A DNA stretch of 64,000 nucleotides. Source: Edolisoma coerulescens. Taxonomy: Eukaryota > Chordata > Aves > Passeriformes > Campephagidae. The DNA is taken from NCBI GenBank assembly GCA_013397115.1, contig VWZW01004379.1:478378-542377 (forward strand), written 5' to 3'. Both the position numbers and the translations under genes were made by a program. The notes under the pieces are model-generated. The model had not been told where the DNA came from. It searched no databases and saw only the letters and a list, made by a program, of their open reading frames with translations. Shown piece after piece: positions 1 through 12,355 of this stretch; positions within the stretch are counted from its first letter, which is position 1, and each line of letters opens with the position of its first letter.

Positions 1-225
1 GGAGCCCCTTTAGGCCCTGGAAGGGGCTCTGAGCTCTCCCTGGCGTTTTCCCTTCTCCAAGTGAACATTCCCAGCTCTCCCAGCCTGGCTCCAGAGGGGC
101 TCCAGACCCGGAGCAGCTCCATGCTCCCCTCTGGACTCTCTCCAGCAGCTCCACATCCTCCTGCTGGAGCCCCCAGCCCTGGCACAGCTCTGCAGGAGGG
201 GACTCAGGAGAGGGGAGCAGAGGGG
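1..225 (-). mobile_element. CR1 LINE fragment, cut by the window edge
   Basis: The antisense CR1 3' region begins GGAGCCCCTTTAGGCCCTGG and continues through the segment that in CR1 encodes the end of the reverse transcriptase. It matches closely the copies at 11090-11200 and 54510-54600. No intact frame. Confidence 0.85.
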
Positions 226-263
226 GGAATCCCTTCCCAGCCATCCTCCGGCACCAAACATTG

Positions 264-347
264 CAGGAGCACTGAGACACCCATCAGGAGCACTGGGACA
301 CTGGGCAGGAGCACTGGGACACTGGGCAGGAGCACTGGGACACCCAG
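264..347. repeat. 21-bp tandem repeat, four units
   Basis: CAGGAGCACTGGGACACTGGG-type units start at 264, 285, 306 and 327, just right of the truncated CR1. Confidence 0.93.
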
Positions 348-3300
348 CCAGGCCACCAGGGCTATTTTTGCCTGGCTCTGTCATTCCCAGCCCTGGACCA
401 GGACTATATTTAAAATCCCAGAACCACAGGCTCATTTTATCTCCACACAGCACAGGGGCTATTCTGGGATTTACAAACAAATTAGAACCACTGAAAATGT
501 GGGTTTATCCCCCTTTTTTTTTTTTTAACGGGGTCCTAAGTCAGGCTCGTGTGTTTTGAGCCACGCCACAAAATGCCTTAAAATCCCGGGGGTTTCCAGG
601 TAGGAGAACACCTTTGGAAACTTCTCCTGATATTTTGTTTAGCATCAGGAGATAAGGAAACAGGGAGGGAGGAAGGTTTGCTGCACTTTAAAAACCAGAG
701 GTTTTCCCTGCTCCAGCCCGCGAATCCCAGCGGCCTGGGCGGGATTGGGGCAGCATTCCCGCAGCATTCCCGCCTGGTGGCACACAAAGGCCCCTTTCTG
801 TCCCTTTTTGTCCCTTACCTTTTTATAGCTGCGGTCCCCGGGCGGCGGGGCCGCTTTCCTGATGACGTCACCCATTCCATCATCCCGCTCCCGGCTCATC
901 TCCCCCGCTCCCGGTCCCGGGGGACATCTCAGTCCCCGCCGCGCTCCCCAGCCGGCACCATGGCATCAAGGGCTCGCTCCACAGGCGCTTCCCAGGCCGG
1001 GAATGCTTTTCCAGCCCCTCTCTGCTCCCGGCTGTCCCGGAGCACCTTGGTTTTCCCAAATAAAGTCAGCGAGCCCCCGGCAGCGGAGGCTCGGCGGGGC
1101 TGGGAAGCCGCGTCCTTCCCCAGCCACTGCCAGCGCCGGATAAAAATAACCCCGAGCCTGCACAAGGGCAGGAAAAATCCCGGTGTCTGGTGTCCAAATC
1201 CCGGCCTGGCAGCGCTGCCAGGGCCTTTCTCCTGGGGCTTTTCCCCAGGGGAGTTATCCCGGTGAATTCCCAGCCGTGCCTGGGGGTCCCGAGCCATCCG
1301 TCAGAGGAGCGATGGGAACCACGAGATGGAATTTTCACGGCACGCAAAACCCACCAGCCAGGACCCCACGGAGCTGTTTCCGGGCTAAATCGGCTTTGGC
1401 AGGTGCAAAAAATTCCTAAATTTCTTGGAATTAAGCAACAGAGGCACCCAGTCCCACATCCTGTGGGTGTGCCGAGCCTGGGGATCCCCAAAAACTCCAG
1501 CCCTGGCTCCTGGGGGGACTCGCAGCCCCCAAACCTGGAGTTTCCAGCTTTAACTCCTGCCTCCAGCATTCCTGCCTGGAGATCCGCGCTTCCCAAGGCC
1601 GCCACCGACCCCTCCCACACAAATCCCGCTCTGCCCTTGCCGAGATCCCATCCCAGAGGGAAAGGTTTGCCTGGATCAGCTGCAGGGAGAGGCAGACACA
1701 TGCTCAGGGCAGGAATTCCCAAAAGGAATCTTTAGGGAAATGGCATTATGCCACAGTTTCTCCCCCAAACCTGGCACAGCAGCAGGAAAAATCCCGATTT
1801 TTCAGTGCAGCACAACTATAGATAAATAATCTTAATTGCCCTACAATGTTTGATGAGATATCCAAGCCATGAAGACATCCTTCCACCCCAAATGCAAATT
1901 CCAGTTGAATTCCCAGCTCTAACAGCACCCAAATGATGCATCCCAGCACGAACCTACTCCGGATTTTAAGGAAAAAACCAGCAATAATAAATATTTAATG
2001 CCATTCTCGTCCCTGGATGGTGCTTTGCAACTGTAATTCCCAAAGGAAACAAAGTCATTCTCTGGATATTTCCTGATTTCCAGCTCCCCTCCGCCGCTGA
2101 CTCATTGTGTCCTTTCCTGCTGTTGCTAAATCCACTTCCTCTCCCGGCCGGGGATGGATCCCGACACAATAAATCCCAAATTAATGAACCACGGCACAGC
2201 CCCAGGGGGAGGAGGTGGTGGCCGGGAGCGCCGGGCTGGGGCCGAGCCTGGGGTTTGTCACACGAGTCCCCTCCCGGTTTGGGACAATCCCACTCCATCC
2301 ATCGGGGATGTCCCCGTGTCCCCTCCCTGCCTGAGCCGTGGTGCCCCAAAGTGACACCAAAGCCACCCCCAAGGGGAGGAAGTGACACAACCCTAAAAAT
2401 AGAAATAGAAAGAAATATATTCAAGCCTTGTCACCCGCAGTTTTTAGGATATTTTGTCCCCCATCCCAGCTCACCTCTGCCCTGCCCTCCTGGGAAGCTG
2501 CGGGACTCTGCAGAGGGGCATTCCCTGAGCTGATCCCAGTCTCCAGGGAAAACCCCGTGTCCAGGAGCTATTCCAGGCCACGGGAGAGACCCCAAACCTG
2601 GCTGAGAAGCACCCCTGGAACCATGGCTGGGGGCACATTTGGGTCCCTCCTCAGGGCCAGGACCTGCTCCCTTGGGATGGGCATCTCCCTGCGGGAAAAG
2701 GCCGATTTAAATCCGGGATATCCAAAAGGAAATGGATTTTGGGATTCTCTCAGTGCAGGGACCAGACCCTTTGGTGTTCAGCCCCTTCCGCAGGGGCTGC
2801 CTGACCCACAGCCCCCATTGTCCCTCTGCTTGGAACATCCAAAAAAGGGCTCCACGCGGGCATCAGTGCCCAAGGAATGCAGATCCCACTCCCCTCTCCG
2901 TGGGCACAGCTCCTGCTGGCGATGCCAGAGGGGGAAGAGCCTGATTTCCTTTTTCCAGCACGAAGGGAAAGCTCAGAGCAGCAAAATCCGGAGCAGATCA
3001 GCTGGGGGGTCCCTGGGATGGGAGCACACGGAGCCAGCACCGCCGGGAATGCCGGGATGGGCATGGAAGTGTTTAAATCATCCCGGAGTGAGGTGAGGAA
3101 ATAGGGCACAGCCAGTTCGGGGTGCTCGGAGCCCCGACGGCTCAAGGACAAGAAAGCAGCAAAATTCCCCTTTCTTGAGCGTAAAAGCACTGCTGGGGTC
3201 AGTGAAATCCCCCCCGGGGCTGGGCTGTGCTCCGGGGGGAGGAATCCCCCCCCTCCTGCTGGGATCAGCTCCCAAACACCGCTGGATCCCCAGGGAGCAG

Positions 3301-3436
3301 AGCAACCCCCTGAGTTCCCGGCAGAGATCAAGGAAAGCCCTCCAAGCTGCCAAAATCGTGTTCGTGGCCATGGAGCACCCAGGACAGGGGATGGAGGTAA
3401 ATTCCAGGATTATGGAATCTCAGGTTCCCAGAACTA

Positions 3437-3726
3437 TCAGAGAAAGACTCTTTACAAGAGCACAGGGTGACAGGACAAGGGGGAATGGTTTTAAACTGAA
3501 AGAGAGCAGGGATAGATGGGATATTGGGAAGGAAATCCCCCCTGGGAGGGTGGTGGGGTGCTGGAATGGAATTCCCAGAGAAGCTGTGGCTGCCCCTGGA
3601 TCCCTGGGAGCATCCAAGGCCAGGCTGGACATTGGGGCTTGGAGCAGCCTGGGACAGTGGGAGGTGTCCCTGCCCATGGGGATGGGCTTTAAGGCCCCTT
3701 TCCATCCAGACTCTCCTGGGATTCTG
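3437..3726 (+). mobile_element. CR1 LINE 3' fragment
   Basis: Sense-orientation CR1 3' untranslated end. Landmarks in order: GGTGACAGGACAAGGGGGAA, GATATTGGGAAGG, AGAAGCTGTGGCTGCC, CAGGCTGGACATTGGGGCTT, then the degenerate tail ending GGGATTCTG. 5'-truncated, as most CR1 copies are. Confidence 0.9.
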
Positions 3727-5961
3727 CAATTCCCTTCCACAAAACCTGGATTTTATTGCAAATGTTGGAATAAACCTCTCCCGCCTGTCCCTTCCCAGCA
3801 CAAGGCACCTGCAAGTCTACAAAATTTCAGGATGAGCTGGCCCCAGGCCTCCCTCTGGTGATGCTTCCCTGAGCTTTAGCACACTCCAGGTGCTTTTCCA
3901 CCGCTTGGCAGAGCCTTTTTTTGGGATTCCCGTCCAAACGAGGCCTCAGAGCTCCCTGACAAAGGCTGTGTTTCATTGTCACCCCCGTGGATGCGGGGCA
4001 GGGGCACGGAGCTGCTCCAGGCTGGAGCCTCTCTCCACGGGCAAGGGGCCAGGCCAGCAGCTCTCCAGCTCTTCCACACTGGATTTTCACAGAATTTGAG
4101 GTTTTCCCCAAGGCCTGTCCCTCGGGGTCATATTTTGCCACCAGAATTTGCTCTCACTTTAAGGAAAAAGATGATGCCAGCTGATTTCTGAGGCCTCCAA
4201 ACCCCTCCTGAGATCAAACCAAAGAAACCTCATGAAGTATCCAATTCTTTTCACTTTTTTTTAATGAGCACTTTGCATTTTAAGCTTGTGAATTTTATGG
4301 ATTAATTCTGTGCTTCAGTGGGATCCTGGGAGGGGTGGGGGGCCCCCAGCCTTGCCCAGTCCATCCCCCTTCCAGCCTGATCCTGAGTGGCACCAGCACC
4401 TTCCCAATCCCCAGGAATACCAGCACCTCCCTGCCACAGGGTTTTCCAACAGATCCCTCTCAAAACCAGACAGATAAAGTCAATCCTGATACCTGGACAC
4501 ATCCCACATCCCAGGAAAACCCACAGATCCAAGTGGGATCCACCACACCCCCTGCCCCACCTCAGAGATGATTTCTAAGCCAATAAAAATCCCTTTTCTC
4601 TGCAGATCTCTTTTTCTTTTTAATTTTCCTCGCACGTGTGGAGCCTGGAACCATCTCCAGAGCGACCCTGCTGCCAGCAGATAGCTCAGCCTGTGCCTGG
4701 TGCCAAAACATGGAGCCAAATCCCGTTCCCAGGGGCAACTGGGAGGCTCCTGCCTCAGGCACGGGCACTGAGTGCCCCTGAATTCTCTGCTTTTAACCAG
4801 AAATTTAAAAACCCATGATTTAGACACATCACCCACTCGCACAGAGATAAAAAACATGGATAAAGCCAGGAAGAGGCTGAGGAGCCCAGCTCTGCTCCGT
4901 GGATCCTCTGAAAATACGGATTTACAAAGCAAACGGGAGGCCTGGCTGAGGCTGAGGGCTGGTAAAGCCCAGCTGAACCACACAGCAGAATAAAACCTTT
5001 ATTTCTGGGCTAAAGCCTGGATTTGCACGCTGGATTTTTATTCCACGTGGGCCCAGGAGCTCACAAAACGTCGCTCAGGGGGCACCAGCCAAGGTTTTCC
5101 TGGTCAGACTGCAGGAGGAATCATGGAGCCCTAAATCAAACGTTCGATATAGGGAAATAAATTGGAATATATAGGAAAAGAAACAGAACTAAGGGAAAAA
5201 TCCATTGCATGGAGAGCAGCCTGATTCCAGGATGTATCCCTGGAAAAGGTGGCAGATGCTGGGACCTCCAGCATTTCCTCCACCTGCATTTCCCAGCCCA
5301 TTTCTGGGGGAATCAGGGATCTGAGGCAAGGAATGGCACACGACAGGAATATCCTCCCCTTCCTCAGCTCCTGCCCCGCTCCCAGCTCCCTCCCTGCCAT
5401 GGATTTGGTGGCCCAGCCGTGACCTGGGCACGTCAGAGTTTTTCTGCTGGAATCCTTCAAAACAAACCCGCTTTTAAGTTTTCCCAGGCACTGGCTTGTT
5501 CCTCTCTTTGATTTATTTTTAGTTTCTTTAACAGCTCCAAAAAAGGGGTGTGAGGAGCGAGCGGAGCAGATTAAACACTGCCACCCCCCTCCCCCGGGCA
5601 GCCGCCAAAATCCCATCATTGCTGCCTTGCAGCGTGATCCCAAACCCCGGGATTGCCATCCACAAAAGGATTAAAGCTCGGCCTTCGGGTTAATGGGGTT
5701 GGGAGGGGGCTGGGGTTGTTCTTAATCTCTGCAGCGCCCTAGGAAGGTTTGGGAACAGATTTCAATTGAAAAGATGTTTCCCTGGATGGTTTTTTTTTTC
5801 CCTAGGATTTGCGTGGTTTCTGGCTGGTTTCCCTCTAATATTTATGGGTTTGGAGGAGGGGAACCTATCCATAAACAAGCAGGGGATGGAAGCAGGGAAA
5901 GGCGGCAGCGCTGTCGCAGTAACATCCAGGGATTTTTGGCCAGGCCTGTGCCGCAGCTCGG

Positions 5962-5994
5962 CATCATCATCACCATCACCATCATCACCATCAT
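5962..5994. repeat. (CAT/CAC)n microsatellite
   Basis: Eleven consecutive CAT or CAC triplets inside intron. Confidence 0.95.
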
Positions 5995-6544
5995 CCCACC
6001 CCCCGGAGCCGCTTCCAGCCGGGAAACAATGCCCAACCTTTAACCCGTGCGTTCCTGAGTATGCCGGGAAAACATCCGCTGCTCCCAAACAATGGCACCA
6101 TTTATCCCGGCTGTCCAGAGCAACAGGCTCGGAGCTGCAGGGAAATCAAAAGGCTGGGAAAAAAAACCAAACCAACCCGGGATATTTTTTTCCAAAGAGG
6201 TTAAAAATGGAAATTCCCTCCCAGAATGGCTAGACTGAAAAATATTCCGTGAAAAATCTTTTCAACTCTTCTCTCTGTTTTGTATCTTTTCCCTTCATGA
6301 GGTATTTTGCATCTGAGATATTTTGTTGGAAAACACGGCCTGAAGTTGGAATTAAACACGGGAATGAAGGAAAAACAAGGATGGGGCGCTGGCCTGGGCA
6401 AGGCCCCGCTTGCTGAGGGTCCAGCTCTGGGAATGTTTGGGAGTGGGGGATTTCCAAAACACCCTCACTGCAAGTAGGCAAAGGTATTTCTCAGCATCGC
6501 GGGGGCAGAGGGACAGGTGTTGGTGCATTTAATAATCCGCCGGT

Positions 6545-6597
6545 GCCATCGAGCCCCTAAATGAGCCATCGAGCCCCTAAATGAGCCATCGAGCCCC
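6545..6597. repeat. 20-bp tandem repeat, 2.6 units
   Basis: GCCATCGAGCCCCTAAATGA at 6545 and 6565 (identical), then a partial unit at 6585. Confidence 0.92.
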
Positions 6598-7100
6598 CAG
6601 CGAGCTGCTTCCCGTGCAGGGGCACCCACAGCACCCATCCTCTTCGGAGGGAAACGAGCCCACCCCAGCTCTCATTTTCCCCACTAAAATAATCGCGATG
6701 TTCCCCAAACACGGGACCCCCCCAGGCACGGGGGCGGCCGTGATGGATGCTCACAAACACCCCCATCCCCAGCTCCTGCGGAACCACGAGCAGACCGCAG
6801 CCTGTGAATCACCATCCTGCGGGGCAGCTCTGGCAGAAATGTGGGAAGCGCAGGAAATGCTCTCAACCCGCCATCCCCGTGCTGCGGCAGCTCCGGGAGC
6901 GCGATCCCGCGGCTCTCGCGCTTCCAGGGAGCGATTTTATCCCGGCAGGAGGGCAGCGGGATGCAGGCACAGGGATGCGGGCAGCGGGGCCCGGGCAGGC
7001 AGCGGGATGTGGGCAGCGCATCCCCGGCCCCGCTGCGCCTCCGAGCATCACATGGCGAGCACAAAAGCCCCGGGGCTGCTCTGCCTGCCGAGCCCCGGGG

Positions 7101-7390
7101 TGCTCGGTGCGATCCCCGGGGCGCTCGGTGCGAACCCCGGGGCGCTCGGTGCGAACCCCGGGGCGCTCGGTGCGAACCCTGCGGTGCTCGGTGCAATCCC
7201 CGGGGCGCTCGGGGCGAACCCCAGGGTGCTCGGGGCGAACCCCAGGGTGCTCGGTGCAATCCCCGGGGTGCTCGGTGCAATCCCCGGGGTGCTCGGTGCG
7301 AAGCCCGGGGTGCTCGGTGCAATCCCCGGGATGCTCGGTGCGAACCCCGGGATGCTCGGTGCAATCCCCGGGGCGCTCGGTGCGAACCCG
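7101..7390. repeat. 21-bp GC-rich minisatellite, 14 units
   Basis: Consensus unit TGCTCGGTGCGAACCCCGGG plus one base, repeated 13 times with a fourteenth partial unit. Every unit keeps GCTCGG; GA/AA, ACC/TCC and CGG/AGG variants alternate. The period is a multiple of three and lacks stops, which creates the spurious long frames on both strands. It ends 115 bases short of the SCHIP1 alternative-exon donor. Confidence 0.97.
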
Positions 7391-7399
7391 AAGCGGCGG

Positions 7400-7870
7400 C
7401 CCCGCGCTGCCGCAGCCCCAGGGGTGGCACAGAGCGGGGCTGGCTCCGGCCGGGGCTGGCTCGGCGCTGCCCGGGGCTGGGGGCCAGGCCGCGCTCGCCC
7501 CTTACCTGGTAGGAGCAGTTTTCCTGGTGAACCATCTCGGTGCATCATCCACCGCTGCCGCCCCGCCGGCAGCGCCCGCAGCCGCCGCGGCCCCGGCGGG
7601 GAAGGAGGAGGAGGAGGAGGATGGGGAGAAGGCAGGAGCAGCAGGAGGAGGAGGAGGAGGAGGCGGCGGCCCGGGAAGATGGATGCGGCCGTGCTGCTCC
7701 GCCTGCGCAGCGGCGGCCCCGGGAGCGCGGGGGGGCCGGGCCGGGGCCGCCTCCGCCCGCTCCNGCCCCGGCGATGCTGCGGCAGCCGCAGGTCCGACCC
7801 CCCCGAGCCCCCCGGGACCGGCCCGGCGGGGGATGGAGCGCGGCCCCGAGGCACCCAAAACCAGGCAGCC
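7400..7870 (-). promoter_or_regulatory. SCHIP1: CpG island and probable internal SCHIP1 promoter / 5' UTR
   Basis: This block is very GC- and CpG-rich. It surrounds the short first coding exon and extends on its 5' side (rightwards for this strand). It holds runs of GGC and GGA triplets (about 7595-7675) and GC-box-like GGGGCGG/CCCCGCC stretches. No TATA box is evident. The likely 5' UTR covers 7536 to roughly 7690 or beyond. Two upstream ATGs (7548-7546 and 7545-7543) are out of frame with the main start. A single N at 7764 marks an unresolved base or join. Promoter function is inferred from position and composition. Confidence 0.65.
7506..7535 (-). CDS. SCHIP1: SCHIP1 alternative first coding exon (MVHQENCSYQ)
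   Basis: On the minus strand an ATG in good context (CCGAGATGGTT) opens ten codons, MVHQENCSYQ, ending CAG and followed by the donor GTAAGG (7505-7500). I recognise this as the N-terminus of the short SCHIP1 isoform, which in mammals continues AQKNERES from the next exon; that exon is not in the window and must lie left of position 1. An in-frame TGA at 7547-7545 fixes this ATG as the start. The exon sits in a CpG island and the splice phase (0) agrees with both SCHIP1 isoform junctions. SCHIP1 interacts with schwannomin/merlin (NF2), and its C-terminal coiled coil also mediates ankyrin binding. Direct evidence is only ten residues plus donor, but strand, order and phase agree with the IQCJ exons to the right. 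Confidence 0.85.
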
Positions 7871-8054
7871 CAGAAATAACAGCTCCAGCCACCTTCCTTG
7901 TGCCTGCTGCCTCGGAAATGCCGCGCGGGAATCGCCGGGAGAGGCTCTGCCCTACATTCCCGGTTATTTTTACCTCGCGCAGCCGGCAGGGAGGGAGCGG
8001 AGCTCTGCCCCAGCGCCCACCTGGCCCCGGCCCGGTCTGGGGCAGGGAGAGCCG

Positions 8055-8270
8055 GAGGACACGGGGAAAGGGAGAAAGTTGCGCCGGGGGAGGCTCAGGT
8101 TGGATTTCAGGGAAAATTCCTGCACTGAAGGATGTAAAAGCATTGGAAAGGGCTGCCCAGGGCAGCGGTGGAGTCACATCCCTGGAAGAGTGGATGGGGC
8201 ACTTGGGAATGTGGTTCAGCGGGCATTGGGGTGGGACTGGGTGATCCTGGAGGTCTTTTGCAACCACAGC
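8055..8270 (+). mobile_element. CR1 LINE 3' fragment (divergent subfamily)
   Basis: Sense orientation, with GGGCTGCCCAGGGCAGCGG, GGAGTCACATCCCTGGAAGA and the tail GTGATCCTGGAGGTCTTTTGCAACC. This differs from the main CR1 tail type in the window and suggests a CR1-X/Y/J-like subfamily. Confidence 0.8.
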
Positions 8271-9980
8271 ACGAACCCAAACATCCCCTCATTTATGAGA
8301 GTCTGGCCCTGGCCACGGCCACACAAAATGTCATTTTCAGTCCCTGTTTTGTCTGGAAAAAAGCTCATCCAAGGGGCACGGTGGGGTCACAGCTTGGGCT
8401 CACACCATGCTCTGGGCACTCCCAGGCAGGCAGGGAACAGCAGAAATTCCATGTCTCCCCTCCTTTTCTTCGGCAAGCAGGGATTTATCCTGCTCCTAGG
8501 CCCAGCTGTTCAAGGATTCACATGACTGAAATCCAGGAACACTTGCTCAGGGTGGCTCGGATTTGATTCCCCACACCAGATGTGCCTCCAGGAAAAAAAA
8601 AGGCCTTTGTGGGATCATCACCCTGCCCCAGCTTTCCCAGCTTGCCACCAGCACAGACAGGCTGGAGCAGCTGTGGGAGGATGGATGGAGAATCCCTGGA
8701 GTCCTTGTGCAGCTGGGGCATGGATGCAGACAGCCCCTAGACCCTCCTCCCCAGTGCTCTCTCTTCCCTGCAGCAGCAGAGCTTGAAAAAAAACCCATAA
8801 AGATACTTCATTTAAAAAGAAAAAAATTAATATATTCTGCATAAATCTTTAAGAGAGGGTGAAGTCATCCTTGGTTTTTCCTGGCTCTGCAGAGAATCCC
8901 ATTCAAGCAGACATCAAAATAAAAATTCATCAGAATAAACCAGCCCCACTCTGCAACTTACTGCGTGACCTTGGCTTTGTGTGGAGAAGGATCTCTGGCA
9001 GGCTAAAAGCAGCTCCATGCATCACATAAATTCCATTTATTCTGAGGAAAACTCCCAAATTTCCCCCTCTTCCCACGGGCCAGGAAGTTACCATTCCAGT
9101 GGTGCCTCAGAGCTCGGTGCCCCCATTCCCAGGGCTGGGGTGGCACAGGAGGATCCCCCCAGGAATCAACAGCTTTTCCCTTTGGAAAAATGATCCTAGG
9201 GAGAGCCACCTGTGCCCAGCCAGGCTCTTCCCCCCAGCACACGGAGCCAGCCATGGAGGTGGAAAATGCCAGGAATTGTCCTCGACCTCTGGATTTGCTC
9301 CTCTGCTCTGGCTCCGTTTGCATTCCCCGGCAGGAGCGAGGCAGGCAGGCAGGTCATGATTAAAGCACAGAGGGATTAAATCGAGGGAAAGGCTCCTGGC
9401 AGTTTTCCAGGTGGGTCAATGGGAAACGATGCTCCTGGGTGAAGGATGAACACAAGCTGCTGCTCTCCATGGAGTCACAATCCAGTGGGAAGCTCCAGGA
9501 AAACCTCTGGGACCCCTAACAGCCTCTTTTCAGCTGGGAAAAGAAACCCAGGGGGTGCCTGCCCTGCCTGCTTTGCATTTCTTAACGAGGCACCCCCTAA
9601 TTAAGGGTGTCTGGTACCACTTGTGAGACAATCCAGACAAGTTTTCCCGAAGCCTTCCCCAAAAGCAGCTCTGGACTAGGAACGTGTGGCTTGGAAATCC
9701 CTGGAGAACATCTCCAGAGGGTCTGAACCCCTTCCCTTCAAACCCTTCCAGAGGGATGGGGAAGGTGCTGCTCTGGGCAGGGCCTGTCCCGGAGGTGGGG
9801 TGGGCACCAGGAATGAGCCAGGCCTGACTCCTGGATGTCCCCAGGGCCTCAGGACACCATGAATTCCATCCAGGCAGCACATCCCTGCCCATGGACACGC
9901 AGAGAAAGAAAACTCAGCTTTACCAGACACTCGAATTCTTCCAGTGAAACAATGGAATTTCCTTCATTATCCCTCTGCAG

Positions 9981-11966
9981 AAGGAGGAAACACCTGGTGT
10001 CCCCAATTCTGGGAGAAAAGATAGAATTCCTGCTTCTGTGCTCACATTTTTAGGATTTTTTTTCCCTTTCTTAAGCTCACAGGAGCCCCCAGCACATCCC
10101 AAGCCTTGTCCCTCTCCAGCAGGGTGAGGTGGCAAAGGCAGGCAGGGAATTCCCAGATTTTCTGCTTCCCCCAGCTGCCCCAGCTCCAAGGAAATCATTA
10201 ACAGGGCGGAGGGAGGAGCAGCGGGAGGTTATCGGCTCTCCCATCCTCATTCCCGCTGGGGAAAACGCTCCTTCAAAGGAATAACGCGGGGCAGGGAAGC
10301 CGAGCCCTCCCATTCCCAGCGCCTGGAGCCGAGAGCAGCTGTGGGAGGGGAGGGGAGGGAAGGGAAGGATCCCGGGTTATTACTCACATCCAGCCCTTTT
10401 CCCGACGCGTTTGGCATTTCCCGCTGTCCCACACATTTATTTCTCCACGCCCGTGCCCTGCTCTGCCCCTGATCCCCCCCAGCTGCAAGGGCTTCATCCC
10501 AAAGCTTGGGAATGGGAAGGAAAAAAAACAGGAGCAGCAGCGAGGCAGCCCAGACGTGGAATTCCTGCTGGAAACACCAGGAATGCTTTCCTGCCCACAG
10601 GCATTCCCAGAGGGGCCTTATCAGGTGGGAAGGTTTGTTTTCCAGGCTGGTGTTGGCCAACCCACTTGGCTGATACAAAAGCCAGGCTCAATTAATGCTT
10701 TGTTTTCAAATCCCAAAATAAATATGCAGCTGGAGCGTGGAGCAGGTGGAAATGAGGGAGGAGATGAAGACCTGGGAATGTGTTTTGTCTCAGTTTGCAG
10801 GGAATTGCAGGATCGTGGAATGGTTTGGGTTGGAAGGAATTTGAAGCTCACCCTGCCATGGGCAGGGACACTTTTCCCTATCCAAGGGTGCTCCAAGCCC
10901 CGTCCAACCTGTCCTTGGACACTTCCAGGGATGGGCCATCCTCAGGGATATCCATTCCAGGGCCTCCCCACCCTCACAGCCAGGAATTCCTTCCCAAGAT
11001 CCCACCCCTATCTGCCCTTTCCCAGTGGGAAGCCATTCCCTGTGTCCTGTCCCTCCGTGCCTTGTCCCCAGTCCCTCTCCAGCTCTCCTGGAGCCCCTTT
11101 AGGCCCTGCAAGGGGCTCTGAGCTCTCTCTGGAGTTTTCCCTTCTCCAGGTGAACATTCCCAGCTCTCCCAGCCTGGCTCCAGCTCTGGAGCAGCTCCAT
11201 GGAATCCTCTGGGATGACGATCCTCAGGGAAAACACCCATCAGAGGGAGAGACAGGGAACAAGCCCCAGTCCAGCCCCCCCAGCACTCCAGGATGCTCCT
11301 GCTGGGCTCCCAAAGGCTTCCCAAGCTTGTATGGAAGCAGGAATTATACCCAGCATCCCGGGATTTCATCTCGATTTGCTGATGATTTCCTGGGAGTGAA
11401 GGATTTAGCTCCTCCTTAAGCCCAGCTAAAGCTTTCCCTGGCTTTAAATCCAGCAAGAAAAATAAAGGAAAAAAGCGATTATTTTTAATCAGTTAATACT
11501 CAACATCTGCTTGGGAAGGGGAGTATTTGTTTGGATTACATCCACGGATAATGCCCTGCACTATTCCTTCTTTATTGAAGGAAGATGATGCCGAGGGGTT
11601 TTCCATCATTTGGGATGTGGTACTCTGCTCCAGGAGGGGATAAACCTTCAACGGGTTAAGGACCCAACATCCTTCCCTTTTCCACGCCCTTTTCCCTGGA
11701 AGTTTCTGGAGTCCTTTCCAAGCAGCACCTTTACAGCCTCCCCTGAAGCACCAGAGATGGATCTGGGATAAAAATACATGACCAAACCAGGATTTTCCCT
11801 TCCCTAAAAACCCAGAACAGAAGGACACAGCGACCTCCCATCCCAATTCCTCCCATGTCCAATGCTTCCCAGGGAATCGCAGGGACTCACTGAAGCCACC
11901 CCAGTATTTATAACTCTCCAGTGATATAAAAGCCACCAACCATATGGAAAGCAAGCGGATTTTTCC
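9981..11966. repeat. Duplicated 2-kb block, copy 1
   Basis: 1986 bases repeated almost perfectly at 11968-14088. Its right end stops at GGATTTTTCC just before the single N at 11967. Only two base differences were seen by eye (10203 A versus 12190 C; 10871 C versus 12993 G), apart from one 135-bp length difference. Confidence 0.96.
10810..11199 (-). mobile_element. CR1 LINE 3' fragment (first copy of duplicated block)
   Basis: Antisense copy starting GGAATGGTTTGGGTTGGAAG, then TGCCATGGGCAGGGACA, and ending in the GGAGCCCCTTTAGGCCCTGC region. About 390 bp, without an open reading frame of its own. Confidence 0.92.
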
Positions 11967-12355
11967 NAAGGAGGAAACACCTGGTGTCCCCAATTCTGGG
12001 AGAAAAGATAGAATTCCTGCTTCTGTGCTCACATTTTTAGGATTTTTTTTCCCTTTCTTAAGCTCACAGGAGCCCCCAGCACATCCCAAGCCTTGTCCCT
12101 CTCCAGCAGGGTGAGGTGGCAAAGGCAGGCAGGGAATTCCCAGATTTTCTGCTTCCCCCAGCTGCCCCAGCTCCAAGGAAATCATTAACCGGGCGGAGGG
12201 AGGAGCAGCGGGAGGTTATCGGCTCTCCCATCCTCATTCCCGCTGGGGAAAACGCTCCTTCAAAGGAATAACGCGGGGCAGGGAAGCCGAGCCCTCCCAT
12301 TCCCAGCGCCTGGAGCCGAGAGCAGCTGTGGGAGGGGAGGGGAGGGAAGGGAAGG

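Larger units (their letters stand above)
1..7505 (-). other. SCHIP1 intron after the short first exon (continues left of window)
   Basis: Non-coding DNA downstream, in gene direction, of the MVHQENCSYQ exon. It holds CR1 pieces at 1-225 and 3437-3726, small tandem repeats at 264-347, 5962-5994 and 6545-6597, and the large 21-bp minisatellite. Between 350-3430 and 3730-5960 I see only unique-looking intronic sequence with no splice-flanked conserved exon. Open frames here are short, overlapping on both strands and compositionally driven. Confidence 0.6.

Noticed and set aside
7101..7390. CRISPR-like array
   Set aside because: The 21-bp units are contiguous with no unique spacers, and the host is a vertebrate.
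6684..7535. 283-residue minus-strand frame beginning MVHQENCSYQ
   Set aside because: Only the first ten residues are SCHIP1. After the GTAAGG donor the frame reads through intron and the minisatellite.
6581..8525. Very long plus-strand open frames (432 and 592 residues)
   Set aside because: They run through the 21-bp minisatellite, CpG island and a CR1 piece, have no family features, and overlap the recognised minus-strand SCHIP1 exon.
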